Assembly (NCBI GenBank): GCA_905221605.1
Contig: CAJNDS010002769.1
Location: forward strand, 152,854 to 216,853
Source of the DNA: Symbiodinium natans
Taxonomy: Eukaryota; Sar; Dinophyceae; Suessiales; Symbiodiniaceae
Length of the DNA stretch: 64,000 bases
Direction: 5' to 3'
In this document: positions 37,081 to 48,860 of the stretch, piece after piece
Numbering within the stretch: the first letter of the stretch is position 1
How the letters are laid out: every line of letters begins with the position of its first letter
The notes under the pieces: generated by a model
What the model saw: the letters and a program-made list of their open reading frames with translations, nothing else
What the model was told of the DNA's origin: nothing
Databases searched by the model: none
Position numbers and translations under genes: made by a program

Positions 37081-39729
37081 CAGGGTCTTTAGGGTTTAGG
37101 GTTTTAGGGTTTTAGGGTTTAGGGTTTAGGGTTTAGGGTTTAGGGTTTAAGGGAGCGAACAGTTCACTCAGCCCGATCTGAGGAGTGCACACCGCAACAC
37201 ACGCCTTGCGCGGCGCACCCCTAAGCCCTAAACCCTCAACTGCCTGAACCCTAAACCCTTATAGACCCTAAACCCTAAACCGCTAAACCCGAAGTTAGCC
37301 CTAAACTGTCTTAACTCTGAAACCAACACCCTAAACCCCAAACCCCCAAACCCTAAGTTAGCCCTAAACTGCCATGAACTCTGAAACCAACCCTGCTGGA
37401 GCCCGAGGCCACAACCTCTATCGCCCGCGGGAAGACCCCGCAGGATGGCAGAACAAGGCATTGGAAGGCCGGTCTGGGGTTTGGGGTTTAGGGTTTAGGG
37501 TTTAGGGTTTAGGGTTTAGGGTTTGTGATTTAGGATTTAGAGTTAGGATTTAGGGTTTAGGGCTTAGGATTTAGGGTTTTAGGGCTTAGGATTCAGGGTT
37601 TAGGGTTGAGCTCGTTTCGGGTGTTTTGGGTGTTTAGGGTGTTTTTGTTTTTAGGGTTTAGATGTAGGGCCTGTAGGCTTTCAGGGTTGACAGGTTGTTT
37701 TTTGGGTTTAGAGATTTGTTAGGGTTTATTGGGTTTGTAGAGTTTACCAGGTGTAAATTTCAACCCTTAACCCTTAACCCTAAACCCTAAACCCTGAACC
37801 CTAAGGTCTTGAGGCAGAGGCTCTGAGGTTGAAGGGTTCCCCAACTAAGTATCTGGTAGGGTTTAGGGTTTAGGGTAAAGGGCTTCGGGCGAAGGGATCA
37901 TTTGGGGACACTTTGGCGGCTGCAAATTGAGTCTACAAGTTTGGGGGACCAGGGTCGGGCTCCTAAACCTCAAGCCCGTTTTGGGCGTTGGGCGCTGGGT
38001 TTATAGATATTAGGGTTCAGGGTCTAGGTAGGGTTTAGGCCGTAAAGGGTCTTGGGTGCTGGGTTTATGCATATTAGGGCCTTGGGGTTTGGCACCCGAA
38101 GGGGTAGTTTCAAGGGCCCTGAAAACAAGGGGTATAAAAGAGATCCCCCTTTAACCCTAAACCCTAAACCCTAAACCCTAAAGGGACCATGTAGCTACCT
38201 GTCATGAACCCCCAAACCACTCCACAGCACCGGGCGGGGCGAATACTTTGTCAGAGTGGGGTATCATTGCACATGTTCAAGGGTACTTCAACTCAATAAG
38301 GAATAGACATGTTCATTGTTAATGCTGTCCCAAAGGTTACTTAAACTCAATAAGGCATAGAAGCTTAAGTTTTTAGTACTGTCCCAACCATGAAACTAGT
38401 GTAGGGTTTGGGGGTTCAGCATCCCTTTTCAGCCCCCCCCCCCCCCCCTCAACGATACCGCAACAGCCCAACAAAAGCCCTCAAGGATGAGAGTAGGCCC
38501 TTTATTCGTTTTTTTGGTTCTATGAAGCTTTAGGGTTTAGGGTTCAGGGTTTAGGGTTTAGGCCTAGGACCCAGAGTAGGCCCTTGTTCCTGTTTAGGGT
38601 TTAGATTCCCTCACAAGCCCCTTCTTAAACCCAGAAGGGTGCCCTTGCTATTGCTAGGCTACCCCTAAACCTGAACCCAAACCCTAAACCCCAAACCCCA
38701 AACCCTAAACCCTAAACCCTAAACCCTAAACCCTTTTATTGCCAGGCTAGTCTTGGGGCTAGGGGATGAAGGGCCGCCGAGATGCTTGGGTTCTTTGTCC
38801 GGCATAGCATTAACATACATTAACCTTAGGGGGCTATGGCCGAGAGCCTTGAGGGTTCTAGGGTTTAGGGTTTAGGGTTTAGGGGTTAGGATTTAGGGTT
38901 CTAAGGTCTAGGGTTCAGGCCCTAAACCCTGCCTGAAAGCCCCTCTAGACCAACAAGACAGAGGCCCTTTCAGTCCTGGCTTACTCTTGGGTCCAGTAGA
39001 AATCTTGTGCACCCGTTGCATGTTTAAGGCTGACCCTCTTAAACACCGAGCCTGTCCTTAAGATCATCTGACATATCCACATGCATCGACCTTAACATGA
39101 AGGATCTTTGTCTCGGGCCTTGAATTCAGGTTGCAGGGTTTACGGTTTAGGGTTTAAGGTTTATAGGGTAACCGTATAAGCTCTCAAGCACCCTGTTCAA
39201 CAGGTTCCGTCGCCCTATTGCTGATGCTGGGCATGAAGAAGTGCAGGGTAGGAATTTGGTTTTAAGGCATTTCTTATATAGTCAGCATAGTAACATTAAC
39301 TTTTTTGTGTTTCCGTATCTTGCAAGAAGAATTACGTTCAACCTTTTGCATTCCTTGGTTAGTGAAGAAGTAAGGTTTAGACTTTGGCTGAGGCGCTTGC
39401 TCGGAACAGTCTCTCCCATACAGGTCGTACTAAACACCCCCTCAGGCCGAAATTCTGGAGACAATTCAGTGTCCCAACTATTAAACCTCAAAACCAAACC
39501 CCCTAAACCCTCAACTCTAAACCCTAAACCCCCAAACCCCCAAACCCCCAAACCCCCCAAACCCCCAAACCCCCCCAAACCCGCAAACCCGCAAACCCGC
39601 AAACCCTCAACCGAGGAAGCGGCTTCGGCAGGGTGCAACGGAAGAGGAGCTGACCTGGGCTTGCCTAGAGGCAGGGCGAGGGTCGCCAAGGATGCAAGAG
39701 CTTAGGAGGGTTTGAAGGTTCCGCGCCCC
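37081..39729. other. Telomere-repeat mosaic
   Basis: TTTAGGG arrays at 37088-37150, 37470-37530 and 38527-38560; CCCTAAA at 38685-38735; a GACCCAGAGTAGGCCC copy at 38571; a GGGCCCTGAAAACAAGGGG element (38120-38195); a C-run at 38433. The frame at 39241-39705 has no recognisable domain and ends in CCCCAAA repeats. Confidence 0.65.
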
Positions 39730-39826
39730 ATGTACTTAGATAGGTGATACTTGGGCCTTAAAGCACTTCCTAAAGAGGGACTTTGGTGCCCAAGTATATA
39801 ACTACAGGGTACATGGACCCTTAGGG
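39730..39826. mobile_element. MITE-like, CCATGTAT family
   Basis: CCATGTAC...ACTTGGGCCTTAAAG mirrors TTTGGTGCCCAAGT...GTACATGG. Confidence 0.75.
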
Positions 39827-39849
39827 TCATAGACTACAGGATGTAGGGG

Positions 39850-39932
39850 TGTCCCTAAACCCTAAACCCTAAACCCTAAACCCTAAACCCTAAACCCTAA
39901 ACCCTAAACCCTAAACCCTAAACCCTAAACCC
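39850..39932 (-). repeat. CCCTAAA array
   Basis: About eleven pure units. Confidence 0.95.
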
Positions 39933-40028
39933 ACAGGGCAGAAGGAGCTTGGCTCTCGGGCCTGGGAAGGCTGATGGGGCTTTTGGACCGCAGAGTCTGT
40001 TGATTGGGTTGTGAGGACGTAATCCACT

Positions 40029-40784
40029 GGTTGCTTAAGAACCCCTAAACAGTAAACAATGGAAATCCTATATACCCTTAAAAAGGACGAATATTGTGTA
40101 TTATTTGGGGGGGGTTAAAAAAATAGGACATAGAAATCCCTATATTGCCCTGAAAAGGAAGTGTGTGTGTTGGTGTGTTGGTGTGTTGGTGTGTTGGTGT
40201 GTTGGTGTGTTGGTGTGTTGGTGTGGTGGTGTGTTGGTGTGTTGGTGTGTTGGTGTGTTGGTGTGTTGGTGTGTTGGTGTGTTGGTGTGTTGGTGTGTTG
40301 GTGTGTTGGTGTGTTGGTGTTTTGGTGTGTTGGTGTGTTGGTGTGTTGGTGTGTTGGTGTGTTGGTGTGTTGGTGTGTTGGTGTGTTGGTGTGTTGGTGT
40401 GTTGGTGTGTTGGTGTGTAGGTGTGTTGGTGTGTTGGTGTGTTGGTGTGTTGGTGTGTTGGTGTGTTGGTGTGTTGGTGTGTTGGTGTGTTGGTGTGTTG
40501 GTGTGTTGGTGGTTGGTTTGTTTGGTGTGTTGGTTGTGGTGGTGTGTTGTGATTTGTGTTTGGTGTGTTGGTGTGTTTGGTGTGTTGTTCTCGTTGTGTG
40601 TTGGGTTTTTGGTGTGCTTGGTTTGTTCTGTGTCGTGTTGGCTGTGTTTGGTGTGTTTGTAGTGTATGTGTGTTGAGTTTGTTGTGTGGTTAGTTGGTGT
40701 TGGTGCTGTTGTTGTGTTTGTCGTGTTTGGTGTGTTGGTGTGTCTGGTTGTTGGAGGGGGGGGGGGGGGGGGTTCTTTAAGCAA
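40029..40784. mobile_element. TTCTTAAG-family MITE enlarged by a TTGGTGTG satellite
   Basis: Left end TTGCTTAAGAACCCC (40031-40045) and right end GGTTCTTTAAGCAA (40771-40784) are inverted. Between them lie about 45 copies of the 8-mer TTGGTGTG (40163-40512), then a degenerate T/G tail and a G-run (40756-40772). Confidence 0.85.
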
Positions 40785-41028
40785 CTCGTAGCAATGTTGC
40801 GTCGGTGCCAAGCATGATCCAGGGTGCCGGGTGGTGCTTATAGGGGTTTTGGTGGCGACTTGCCGGCCTTACAACCCCAAGAATTGAAGCTCAAACAGAA
40901 GCCCCAGAGCTTTCAAGGCCCGCAGCCCTAAACCCTAAACCCTAAACCCTAAACCCTAAACCACACTGCAATTGACGCCTCCTAGTGCGGCTGGTGGTGG
41001 CTTAGGGGTTTCGTAAGGGTCTTGGGTT

Positions 41029-41270
41029 TAAGGGTTTAAGGGTTTAAGGGTTTAAGGGTTTAAGGGTTTAAGGGTTTAAGGGTTTAAGGGTTTAAGGGTT
41101 TAAGGGTTTATGGGTTTATGGGTTTATGGGTTTACGGGTTTAAGTGTCTAAGGGTTTAAGGGTTTAAGGGTTTAAGGGTTTCAGGGCTTAAGGGTTTAAC
41201 GGTTCAACGGTTTAAGGGTTTAAGGGTTTAAGTGTTTAAGTGTTTAAGGGTTTAAGGGTTTAAGGGTTTA
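41029..41270 (+). repeat. TTTAAGGG (8-mer) variant array
   Basis: GGGTTTAA units dominate, with TTTATGGG at 41106-41135. A third distinct telomere-like repeat type. Confidence 0.92.
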
Positions 41271-43195
41271 GGGTTTAGGGCTAGGGTTTTGGGTTAAGGG
41301 TTTAAGGGCCCCTTATTGGCATCTTCTATAGGAACGGCAAGATGCCGTGGGTTTCATGTCTGCACACAATACTTACCTGGAGAGCTGTTCAATCCCCAAA
41401 CCCTAAACCCAAAGCCCGCAACCCAAAGGCCTAAACCCCAAGCCCTAAACCCTAAGCCTGAAACCCTAAACCCCAGTCAAAGCAGCCCCCAGTAGCCCTA
41501 AACCCTAAGCCCTAAGCCCTAAACCCTAAACCCTAAACCCTAAACCCTAAACCCCAATCAAAAGCAGGCCCCAGTTGAACTGTTAAAGCAATGCCCCGTG
41601 TGCTTGCTGGCCCTGGCTCAAGTGAGCTGACCGACTTTTGGGATCCTCTGGGCAGGGGGTTGGTTCCGGGTTTAGGGCTTAGGGCTTAGGGTAGGGCGTA
41701 GGGCGCAGGGCTTAGCGCAAGTTTGGAAGAGTCAGGCATCGCCAACTCACCCCAACTTCTACCCTAAGCACTACCCCTAAATAGCTTCGGAAGGCAGCGC
41801 GGCTCTACCAAAACCAGAGCAAGAAGCCCATGATTGAAGCGCAACAGACTCTCGCCCGAAGCGCTGAGGACAAGTCCCGAAACTCGGAGCCATCCACAGC
41901 CCCTCCCTCGAAACCAGGGTTTAGGGTTTAGGGTTGAGGGTTTAGGATTTAGGGTGGGGGTTTACCAAAATCGTGATTCCCCCAATATAAACCCCCAAAT
42001 ATACCAGGATTCCCTTGCAATAAGGACCCCAATAAGGTCGGAACACCCCCATAGATCACCCCTAAGGAACCCAGTGGCCCCCAGCGCCATGTGGCACTTC
42101 ACCGCGACGCTGGTGCCGAGCCTGGAGAGCCCGGCGCCCTCGGAGCCGGAGCCCAGCGCCGCCTCGAGCTCCGCCTCCTCCACACAGCCCGCTGTGGTGG
42201 AGTCGGCCCTTTGCCCTAAACCCTAAACTCTAAACTCTAAACTCTAAACTCTAAACCCTAAACCCTGAACCCTGAACCCTAAACCCAAAACAACCGCACA
42301 CTCTAAGCCCTCAACCCTAAACCCGGTGTGAGGTGGCGGGGGTCTGGGGTGTTAACCCTCAACCAGACGCCTTTGAGTTGTTTTTTCTTTGTGTTCTTTT
42401 GTGCCGGGGGGGAGGGGGGGGGGTGTTGTTAGTAGGGCATTCAGAGGCTTAATGCTGTTGGGCCTTCTGGGTCTCTGTTGCGCTTACATTTAAGCGCTTT
42501 TCGGTTTCAACACGTGAGCTTGTGAGCTTTGCCAGACTGTTTCTCGGTGTTTGTCAGGGTGTCGGTGTTCAGGGAAATTAGTAAGGCTTTCGGGGGGTTC
42601 AGTATTTCAGGATTTTAGGCATCAAGCTCCACTTCAACATTCTGAGGAAGGGTTTTGTTTAGGGCTTGCCTCACGTGGATTTCAGGGCTCCGAGCCCTAA
42701 AGCCGTAAGCCCTTTGTTTAGCTGGCTAGAGGTTTGGGGTTTAGGGTTTATAGTGCTTAAGGTGGAGCGGGGGAACCACTATCCCTACAGACACGCCTAG
42801 ATGGCCCGAAAAGTAGCTACCTCAAGATCACGCCTCCTTTTCCCTCTTAAGAACTCGCAAGCCCTACCCTCGCCGCTTAGGTACATGTGCGCGTCGCGCT
42901 GGCATCCGGGCGCATGGTGATGGACGCCTGTCCTGCGCCCCAGGCAAAAGCCACCTCGGGTTGATGGTCTCGGGCCTAGGGGCAACCCTGAGCACTTTTC
43001 CATATCTGAGTCTTGTGAGATGCCTTTGCTCCTCCTTCCCCTGCTCCCCCCGTCTCCCCCCTCTCCCCCCTCTCCCAACCACTTCCCCCTCCTCCACCCC
43101 CGCAAAAACAAGTCAGGGTTCTGAGGTGTGGGGAAAGGCCCATAAAACCCTGAACCCGAAACCCTAAACACCCAAGCACCTAACTCTCCTCCGCC
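41271..43195. other. Mosaic of telomere repeats and unique islands
   Basis: CCCTAAA/CCCTAAG arrays (41400-41555, 42213-42280). An open stretch near 41834-42226 is partly telomere-derived and partly an Ala/Pro/Ser-rich GC island; no domain recognised. 42600-42740 is unique. 42780-43180 is open on both strands without a known product. Confidence 0.6.
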
Positions 43196-43678
43196 TCAAT
43201 CCCTAAACCCTAAACCCTAAACCCTAAACCCTAAACCCTAAACCCTAAACCCTAAACCCTACACCCTAAACCGACTCAAGGCGTGTAGGCATCGTTGGCA
43301 TCCTGGCACCCCAAAGCCCACAGGTGGGATGGCCCGCATTCTCTTAGGGTCTCTGAGAAGGGGTTTAGGGTTTAGGGTTTAGGGTTTAGGGTTTAGGGTT
43401 TAGGGTTTAGGGTTTAGGGTTTAGGGTTTAGGGTTTAGGGTTCCCAAAGGTCAGCATCTGGCATTCAGGGTTTGGCGGTTTTTGGAGTTGAGGGTCGAGT
43501 CCTTTGAATGAGGCTTCTCAAGCCTGCAGCCTGAAACCCTAAACCCTAAAAACCCTAAACCCTAAACCCTAAACCCTAAACCCTAAACCCTAAACCCTAA
43601 ACCCTAAACCCTAAACCCTAAACCCTAAACCCTAAACCCTAAACCCTAAACCCTAAACCCTAAACCCTAAACCCTAAC
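43196..43678. repeat. Opposed telomere arrays (C-strand, G-strand, C-strand)
   Basis: CCCTAAA at 43196-43272, TTTAGGG at 43362-43442, then about nineteen CCCTAAA units at 43543-43678. The opposed arrays could fold back on each other. Confidence 0.95.
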
Positions 43679-44460
43679 AACTCAACCATCTTGGGAGCTT
43701 GAGTGTCCCGCGACAGCTATCTCAGGACAGGTCTTTCCCCGACACCACGTCCATCCATGAGATCTGTGCCCGAGTTGCAAAACGGGGAATGGGGACGGGC
43801 TAAGGAAAACGGGGTACCATAAGTCCTCTAAACCTTAAGGGTTTAGGGTTTGGGGCTAAACCCTAACCTGTAAACCTTTTGGGGTTTAGGGTTGAGGGTA
43901 CTTTCAATCAACTGTCTAACGCCCCCCCCTGCCCTCCCCCCCGCCTCAATCACCATAAGCCCTCCAAATGTTTGAATCAAACCCCTCCTGAACGCAACCC
44001 CCCCCCCCCCCCCAAAAAAAAAATAAAAAAAAAATACCTGATCACCTCCAAGCCCTAAACCCTAAACCCTAAACCCTAAACCCTAAACCCTAAACCCCCT
44101 GAAGACCTGAGCCCAGGTGAGTACGTGGCCGCCCGCCTCTTCGATGGGACGTCCGCCTCCCGCCTGAACCTCCTGCACTCCGGCCGCGCTCCCTGGCTGG
44201 AGGTTCAGAGTCCCTAAACCCTAAACCCTAAACCCTAAACCCTAAACCCTAAACCCTAAACCCTAAACCCCAAACTGGCTCAGGGTTCAGGCTCTGGGGA
44301 TGAGGCTGATTCCGCGCTTTTGTCCTAAACTTCCCTCAGCGGGCCCTAATCTGTGGAACCCCTTCGGTACCCCTAGACCCTAAACCCTAAACACTGAACC
44401 TTAAACCCGAAACCCCGAACCCTAAACCCTAAACTCACATTGCCTTGCTTTGAGGGCCGA
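43679..44460. other. Unique islands between arrays
   Basis: A C-run and A-run at 44000-44033 resemble the TTCTTAAG-family interior. CCCTAAA arrays at 44054-44097 and 44213-44270. A GC-rich island at 44105-44208 may be an exon remnant (open, no domain recognised). Confidence 0.55.
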
Positions 44461-44597
44461 CAACGTCCTTTAAGGATCCATTGTACCCATGCGTTATATA
44501 CTTGGGCCTTAAGGGGGGTTCCTATACAGTAGCTTATGAAGGGCCCAAGTAAGTATATATATATATATATATATTTATTTATTTATTTATTTAATAT

Positions 44598-44641
<44 letters not shown>

Positions 44642-44760
44642 TATATATTTATATTTATATACAATATAGGTACTTGGGCCTTAAACAAAAGGGGTTCCCC
44701 ATGTAGTAGCTTGAAGGACGCAGGTATATAAACGTATAGGTACATGGATCCTTGGGGCTT
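44461..44760. mobile_element. CCATGTAT-family element with (ATTT)n expansion
   Basis: AAGGATCCATTGTACCCATG at the left and GGTACATGGATCCTTGG at the right. ACTTGGGCCTTAA occurs twice; the middle is (AT)n and (TTTA)n (44550-44655). Confidence 0.75.
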
Positions 44761-44997
44761 ACTTGGAGGTTCCTGGTACTTAGTACTTAGGTTTAGGGTT
44801 TAGGGTTTAGGGTTTAGGGTTTAGGGTTTAGGGTTTAGGGTTTAGGGTTTAGGGTTTAGGGTTTAGGGTTTAGGGTTAGTACTTATAACTGTGTTTATAA
44901 CCCAATTATCACCCTTGTAGGGTACTTCAGGGGCTTAGATGTGGGTGATAACTACACGCATAGTGGGTTACCAAGCATATACCGTGAACCTCCAAGT
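44761..44997. mobile_element. AGGTTCATGG-family MITE interrupted by a TTTAGGG array
   Basis: Terminal repeats ACTTGGAGGTTCCTGGTACT and GTGAACCTCCAAGT. About twelve TTTAGGG units (44790-44875) sit inside the left half, followed by the family's ACTTATAACTGT sequence. Confidence 0.8.
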
Positions 44998-47900
44998 AGG
45001 GCTTAAGGCTAGAACTCTAAACCCTAAACCCTAAACCCTAAACCCTAAACCCTTCTCCACATCACAGCGCCAGAGCAGCCCCCGAAGTCGGTTGCGTGCA
45101 GCTTCGCCTGGCTCCCCCTGGATCAAATCTGGCCGTGTGGTGGGTCCCTAAACCCTAAACCCTAAACCCTAAACCCTAAACCCTAAACCCTAAACCCTAA
45201 ACCCTAAACCCTAAACCCTAAACCCTAAACCCTAGATCCTTTCTTCTACGGGGCCGTCACAAGGTTCGGCAGTTTTTGTGTGTAGAGCCTGGGCACTTTC
45301 AATCCCAAGTCTTTCAAAGCCCTTAAACACCCGTCCTCCCTTCAACCCTAAGCCCCGTCAAGCCCCATGACACCTCCCCGGTGTTTAGGGTTAAGGGTTT
45401 AGGGTTTAGGGTTTTGGGTTGCCGAAGCCTCTCCAGGTGCTGGATAAGGCCAGCAAGTTGCATCAGGCTGGTCTCTCTGCTGGTGGCGCGGCGGGTTTCA
45501 GGTTCCAGAAGTGTTCTTAGAACCGGTCCCAGAGGGTCTGAGAGGGGGGTAGGGCCAGCAGTAAGAAACCCTAAACCCTAAACCCTAAATCCTTGGGGGG
45601 GACCGAGTTCTGCACCTTGCCAATAAGCCATGAGCCTCAAGACCTGAGATCCAAAGCCCTAAAGTTTAGGGTTCAGGGTTTAGGGTTTAGGGTTTAGGGT
45701 TTAGGGTTTGGGGTTTAGGGTTTAGGGTTTAGGGTTTAGGGTTTAGGCCTAAGCGCTAAACCCTAATTGCCCAAGCAGGCATATTCTTTCTACTGCAACC
45801 CTCAACCCTCAACCCTAAGCCGTAAGCCCTAAACCCTAAACCCTAAACCCTAAACTTTAGGGTTAGGACTAATGGTTTGGCGCACGCTGAGGCGACGTTC
45901 TGACCTTGGTCAAGCAGACGAAGCGGGACTTTAGAAGGCCGCGGGGAGAACCCTGAACCTCATTTGAGGGTTTAGGTTTTAGGGGTTTGGGGTTTAGGGT
46001 TTCGGGTTTGGGGTTTAGGGTCTAGGGTTTAGGGTTTGGGGTTTTGGGGTTCGAGGTTTATGGCAAGCCCCAACTTGATCAGAAGCACTATGTCAAGAGC
46101 CTCCCAAAAAATGCATCTCCCCCTAAACAGCAAGCCCCTAAACCTCACACACCACACGCCCCAAAACGAAGCCCTCTTGCCCCAACCCTAAACCCTCAAC
46201 CCTCAAGCCTCAACCCTAAACCCTAAACCCTAAACCCTAAACAATCGCTCTAAAACAGCTCACCCTGAACCCTATAAACCCGAAGCCCTCTTGCCCCAGG
46301 TTGGCCGAAGGAGAGCATCCTCGGTCGAACCGCATCATCCGCCTCACTGCCGCGATCATGGGTCAGGACCTGGGGGGTTTGCACGGTTTGGGGGTTAAGG
46401 GCCTAGTTTAGGGTTTAGGGTTTAGGGTTTAGGGTTTAGGGTTTAGGGTTTAGGGTCCTCACACACCCCCCAAACCCAGAACTCCAAATGTAGTGTTTGC
46501 CCGAGGTCTTGCTTTGGCTGGCAGCCTTCTCCCGTGTGTAGACAACGGGGCAGGCAACTTAAAATGATAGGCCCTGAACCCTATTCACCCCATAACCCTA
46601 CAAGCCCTATACACCCTATAAACCCCATGAGCCCCATAAACTCTGAAAACCCTATAAACCCTATAAACCCTAAACTCCTCGCCTGCTGTAGAGCCTCTAC
46701 TGGGTCTGGGGTTTAGGCTGATTTGGGGTTTAGTGTTCAGGGTTTAGGGCCTCGGGCCCACATTTCATGTAATTGCCCGGATGGGCGAATTCCGGCCCCA
46801 GGGTGGCCATGTGGTCTAGGGCAGGGCGTGGGGTGCCAGGGGCACAACTTGGATGGAACTGGTGTATCCCTAAGCCCTGAACCCTCAAACCCTAAGCCCT
46901 CCCCCCCCCGCCCCCCTAATCTTCTGGGGTTGAGGGTGAGGGTTTAGGGCACAGGGTATAGGGTTTTGTGGTGTTTGGGTCTAGGATTTATGTTAAATCG
47001 TGCATCATCAGATGGGATCCCTCAACCTTGAGCCCTGGAAACCATATTCCAGGGTTTAGGGTTCCCCAGTTCCCTGCGAAGACCTAAACCCTAAACCCTA
47101 AACCCTAAACCCTGGGTTGTGTGGACGTCAAGGAGTTCAGGGTTCTAAAGGGTTTAAAGGGATTTTCGGGGTCTAGGGTTTAGGGTTTAGAGCCTTGAAC
47201 TGGCTACATCCAAAACTCCCTGCAAGGATAGCGCTGCAAGGCGTGTGGCTGCTGGCTCTGCTGTAGTACATTTTTACTCGCTTGCCTTTTGTTGTAGGTG
47301 GGCCCTAAACCCCTCACCCTAAACCCTACACCCTAAACCCCATAATCCACAGCCACCTCGCCCCCGACGGCAAGGCGCCACCATGCGTTTAGGAATGCGC
47401 GGGCGCAACGAGGCAGCTTTTTTGCCATGCGTACCGCGCACCGAAACTGAAACCCTAAACCCCCGCAACTTGTTTGGGTGAGCGTTCGCCTTTATGTTTT
47501 TGGCTTCTGCTGTACTGCCAGACCCCATAACTTAGCCCGAAACCCTTAACCCTAGACCCAAGACCTAAATTCGCCCCATAAACCTCGTGAACGCTGAAGC
47601 TTAATGCAGGTGAAGAATTTGTTGGGACAGGGTACCCAAAGAGCCCAATACCCCTTAATTAAGGAATATACCTTAAATCATATTAAGGATCCCTATATAA
47701 ATTAAGCAGTATTCCCTAATTAAGAGATATTGGGCTCTTTGGGTACTGGACACCTCTGGCAATGAGAGGCTTTGGCCTGATGTAAGAACCTAGCGATTTT
47801 TTTTATGATAGGGCCCTATTGCTTCCCGATTGAACCACCCTTGCCGAGACCCCAAGCCCTCAACCCTAAGCCCTAAACCCTAAACCCTAAACCCTAGGTC

Positions 47901-48186
47901 TGTGACACCCTGGCTTGCACCGGAAACCAGAAGATGACCTTCCGCGTGAACCAAGACTTCTTCTTGCAGGCAAAAAGGGGAGGGGGGGGGGGTAGGGTGT
48001 AGGGTTTAGGGTTTAGGGTTTAGGGTTTAGAGTTTAGAGTTTAGGGTTTAGGGTTTAGGGTTTAGGGTTTAGGATTTAGGATTTAGAGGGTTCAGCATCT
48101 CAAGTCCAGGCTGTAGTCCAGCTTTTTTTAAAATCATGTGACGGAGCAGTACCCACCCGCCCAGAGAATCCCACATCATTAAGAAA
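44998..48186. other. Telomere-repeat mosaic
   Basis: Arrays include CCCTAAA 45146-45236, TTTAGGG 45664-45745, TTTAGGG 46405-46455 and TTTAGGG 48000-48075. Unique islands (for example 45240-45370, 47380-47440) show no recognisable gene. Confidence 0.65.
47632..47746. mobile_element. MITE, AAAGAGCCCAATA family
   Basis: GTACCCAAAGAGCCCAATA mirrors TATTGGGCTCTTTGGGTAC exactly. Confidence 0.92.
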
Positions 48187-48393
48187 ATATATGGGTGGTT
48201 GTCAAAATGATGGTCCCCTTTTGGGGTAACTTACTGGCCCAAAGCCCAACTTTTCAACTTTTGGGCTTCTTATAAGGTAGTATATTCGGAAAGTTTAAAT
48301 TTTTTCCTTGGGTTTTGGGCCAGTAAGATTTTGAGGTGCTGTATTCTCATGGGGATCCAAACAGGACCCTAATTTTTAACAGCCACCCATATC
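48187..48393. mobile_element. Nested inverted-repeat element
   Basis: Outer arms ATATGGGTGGTTGTCAAAA and TTTTTAACAGCCACCCATAT. Inner arms TTACTGGCCCAAA (48230) and TTTTGGGCCAGTAA (48315). It looks like one foldback element inside another. Confidence 0.8.
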
Positions 48394-48470
48394 GTTCACT
48401 CAATCCATCAACTTTGGGCTCCATATCCTGGGGTTTAGGGTTTAGGGTTTGAGGTTTAGGGTATAGGGTT

Positions 48471-48860
48471 GAAGGGGAGCGGGCAAGGCCATACAAGGCG
48501 CGGGCAAGATCACGTAAAGAGCGGGCAAGGCCATGTGATGAAGAGCGGGGGTCCTACGAAGAGCGGGCAGGGTCGTATGAAGCAGTGCGCAGGGCTTATA
48601 TTTTTGTGATTGGTGGGTGTATATAAAGTTCCTTTTATAATATTAGTGAGTGTATACATTTGGCGTCCTTTTGGGGGGTACAAGAAATAAAAGACCCTAC
48701 TTCATATGAAGAGAAAGCAAGGTCACATGAAGAGCGGGCAAGGTCATATGAAGAGCGGGCAAGGTCATAAGAAGAGTGACCTTTCCCGCTCGTCATATGA
48801 CCTTGCTCACTCTTTAGATATGACCCTTGCCCACTGGTGAAAAATGACCTGGCCCACGCA
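48471..48860. repeat. Minisatellite GAAGAGCGGGCAAGGTCATAT, with inverted units at its end
   Basis: Degenerate ~22-bp units run from 48475 to 48595 and 48712 to 48778, split by an AT-rich insert (48598-48705). Two or three units at 48780-48860 are in reverse orientation. Confidence 0.8.

Noticed and set aside
40096-40811. Long frames (VCWCVGVL or HQHTNTPT repeats) across the TTGGTGTG array
   Set aside because: Pure consequence of an 8-bp repeat without stops, inside a MITE.
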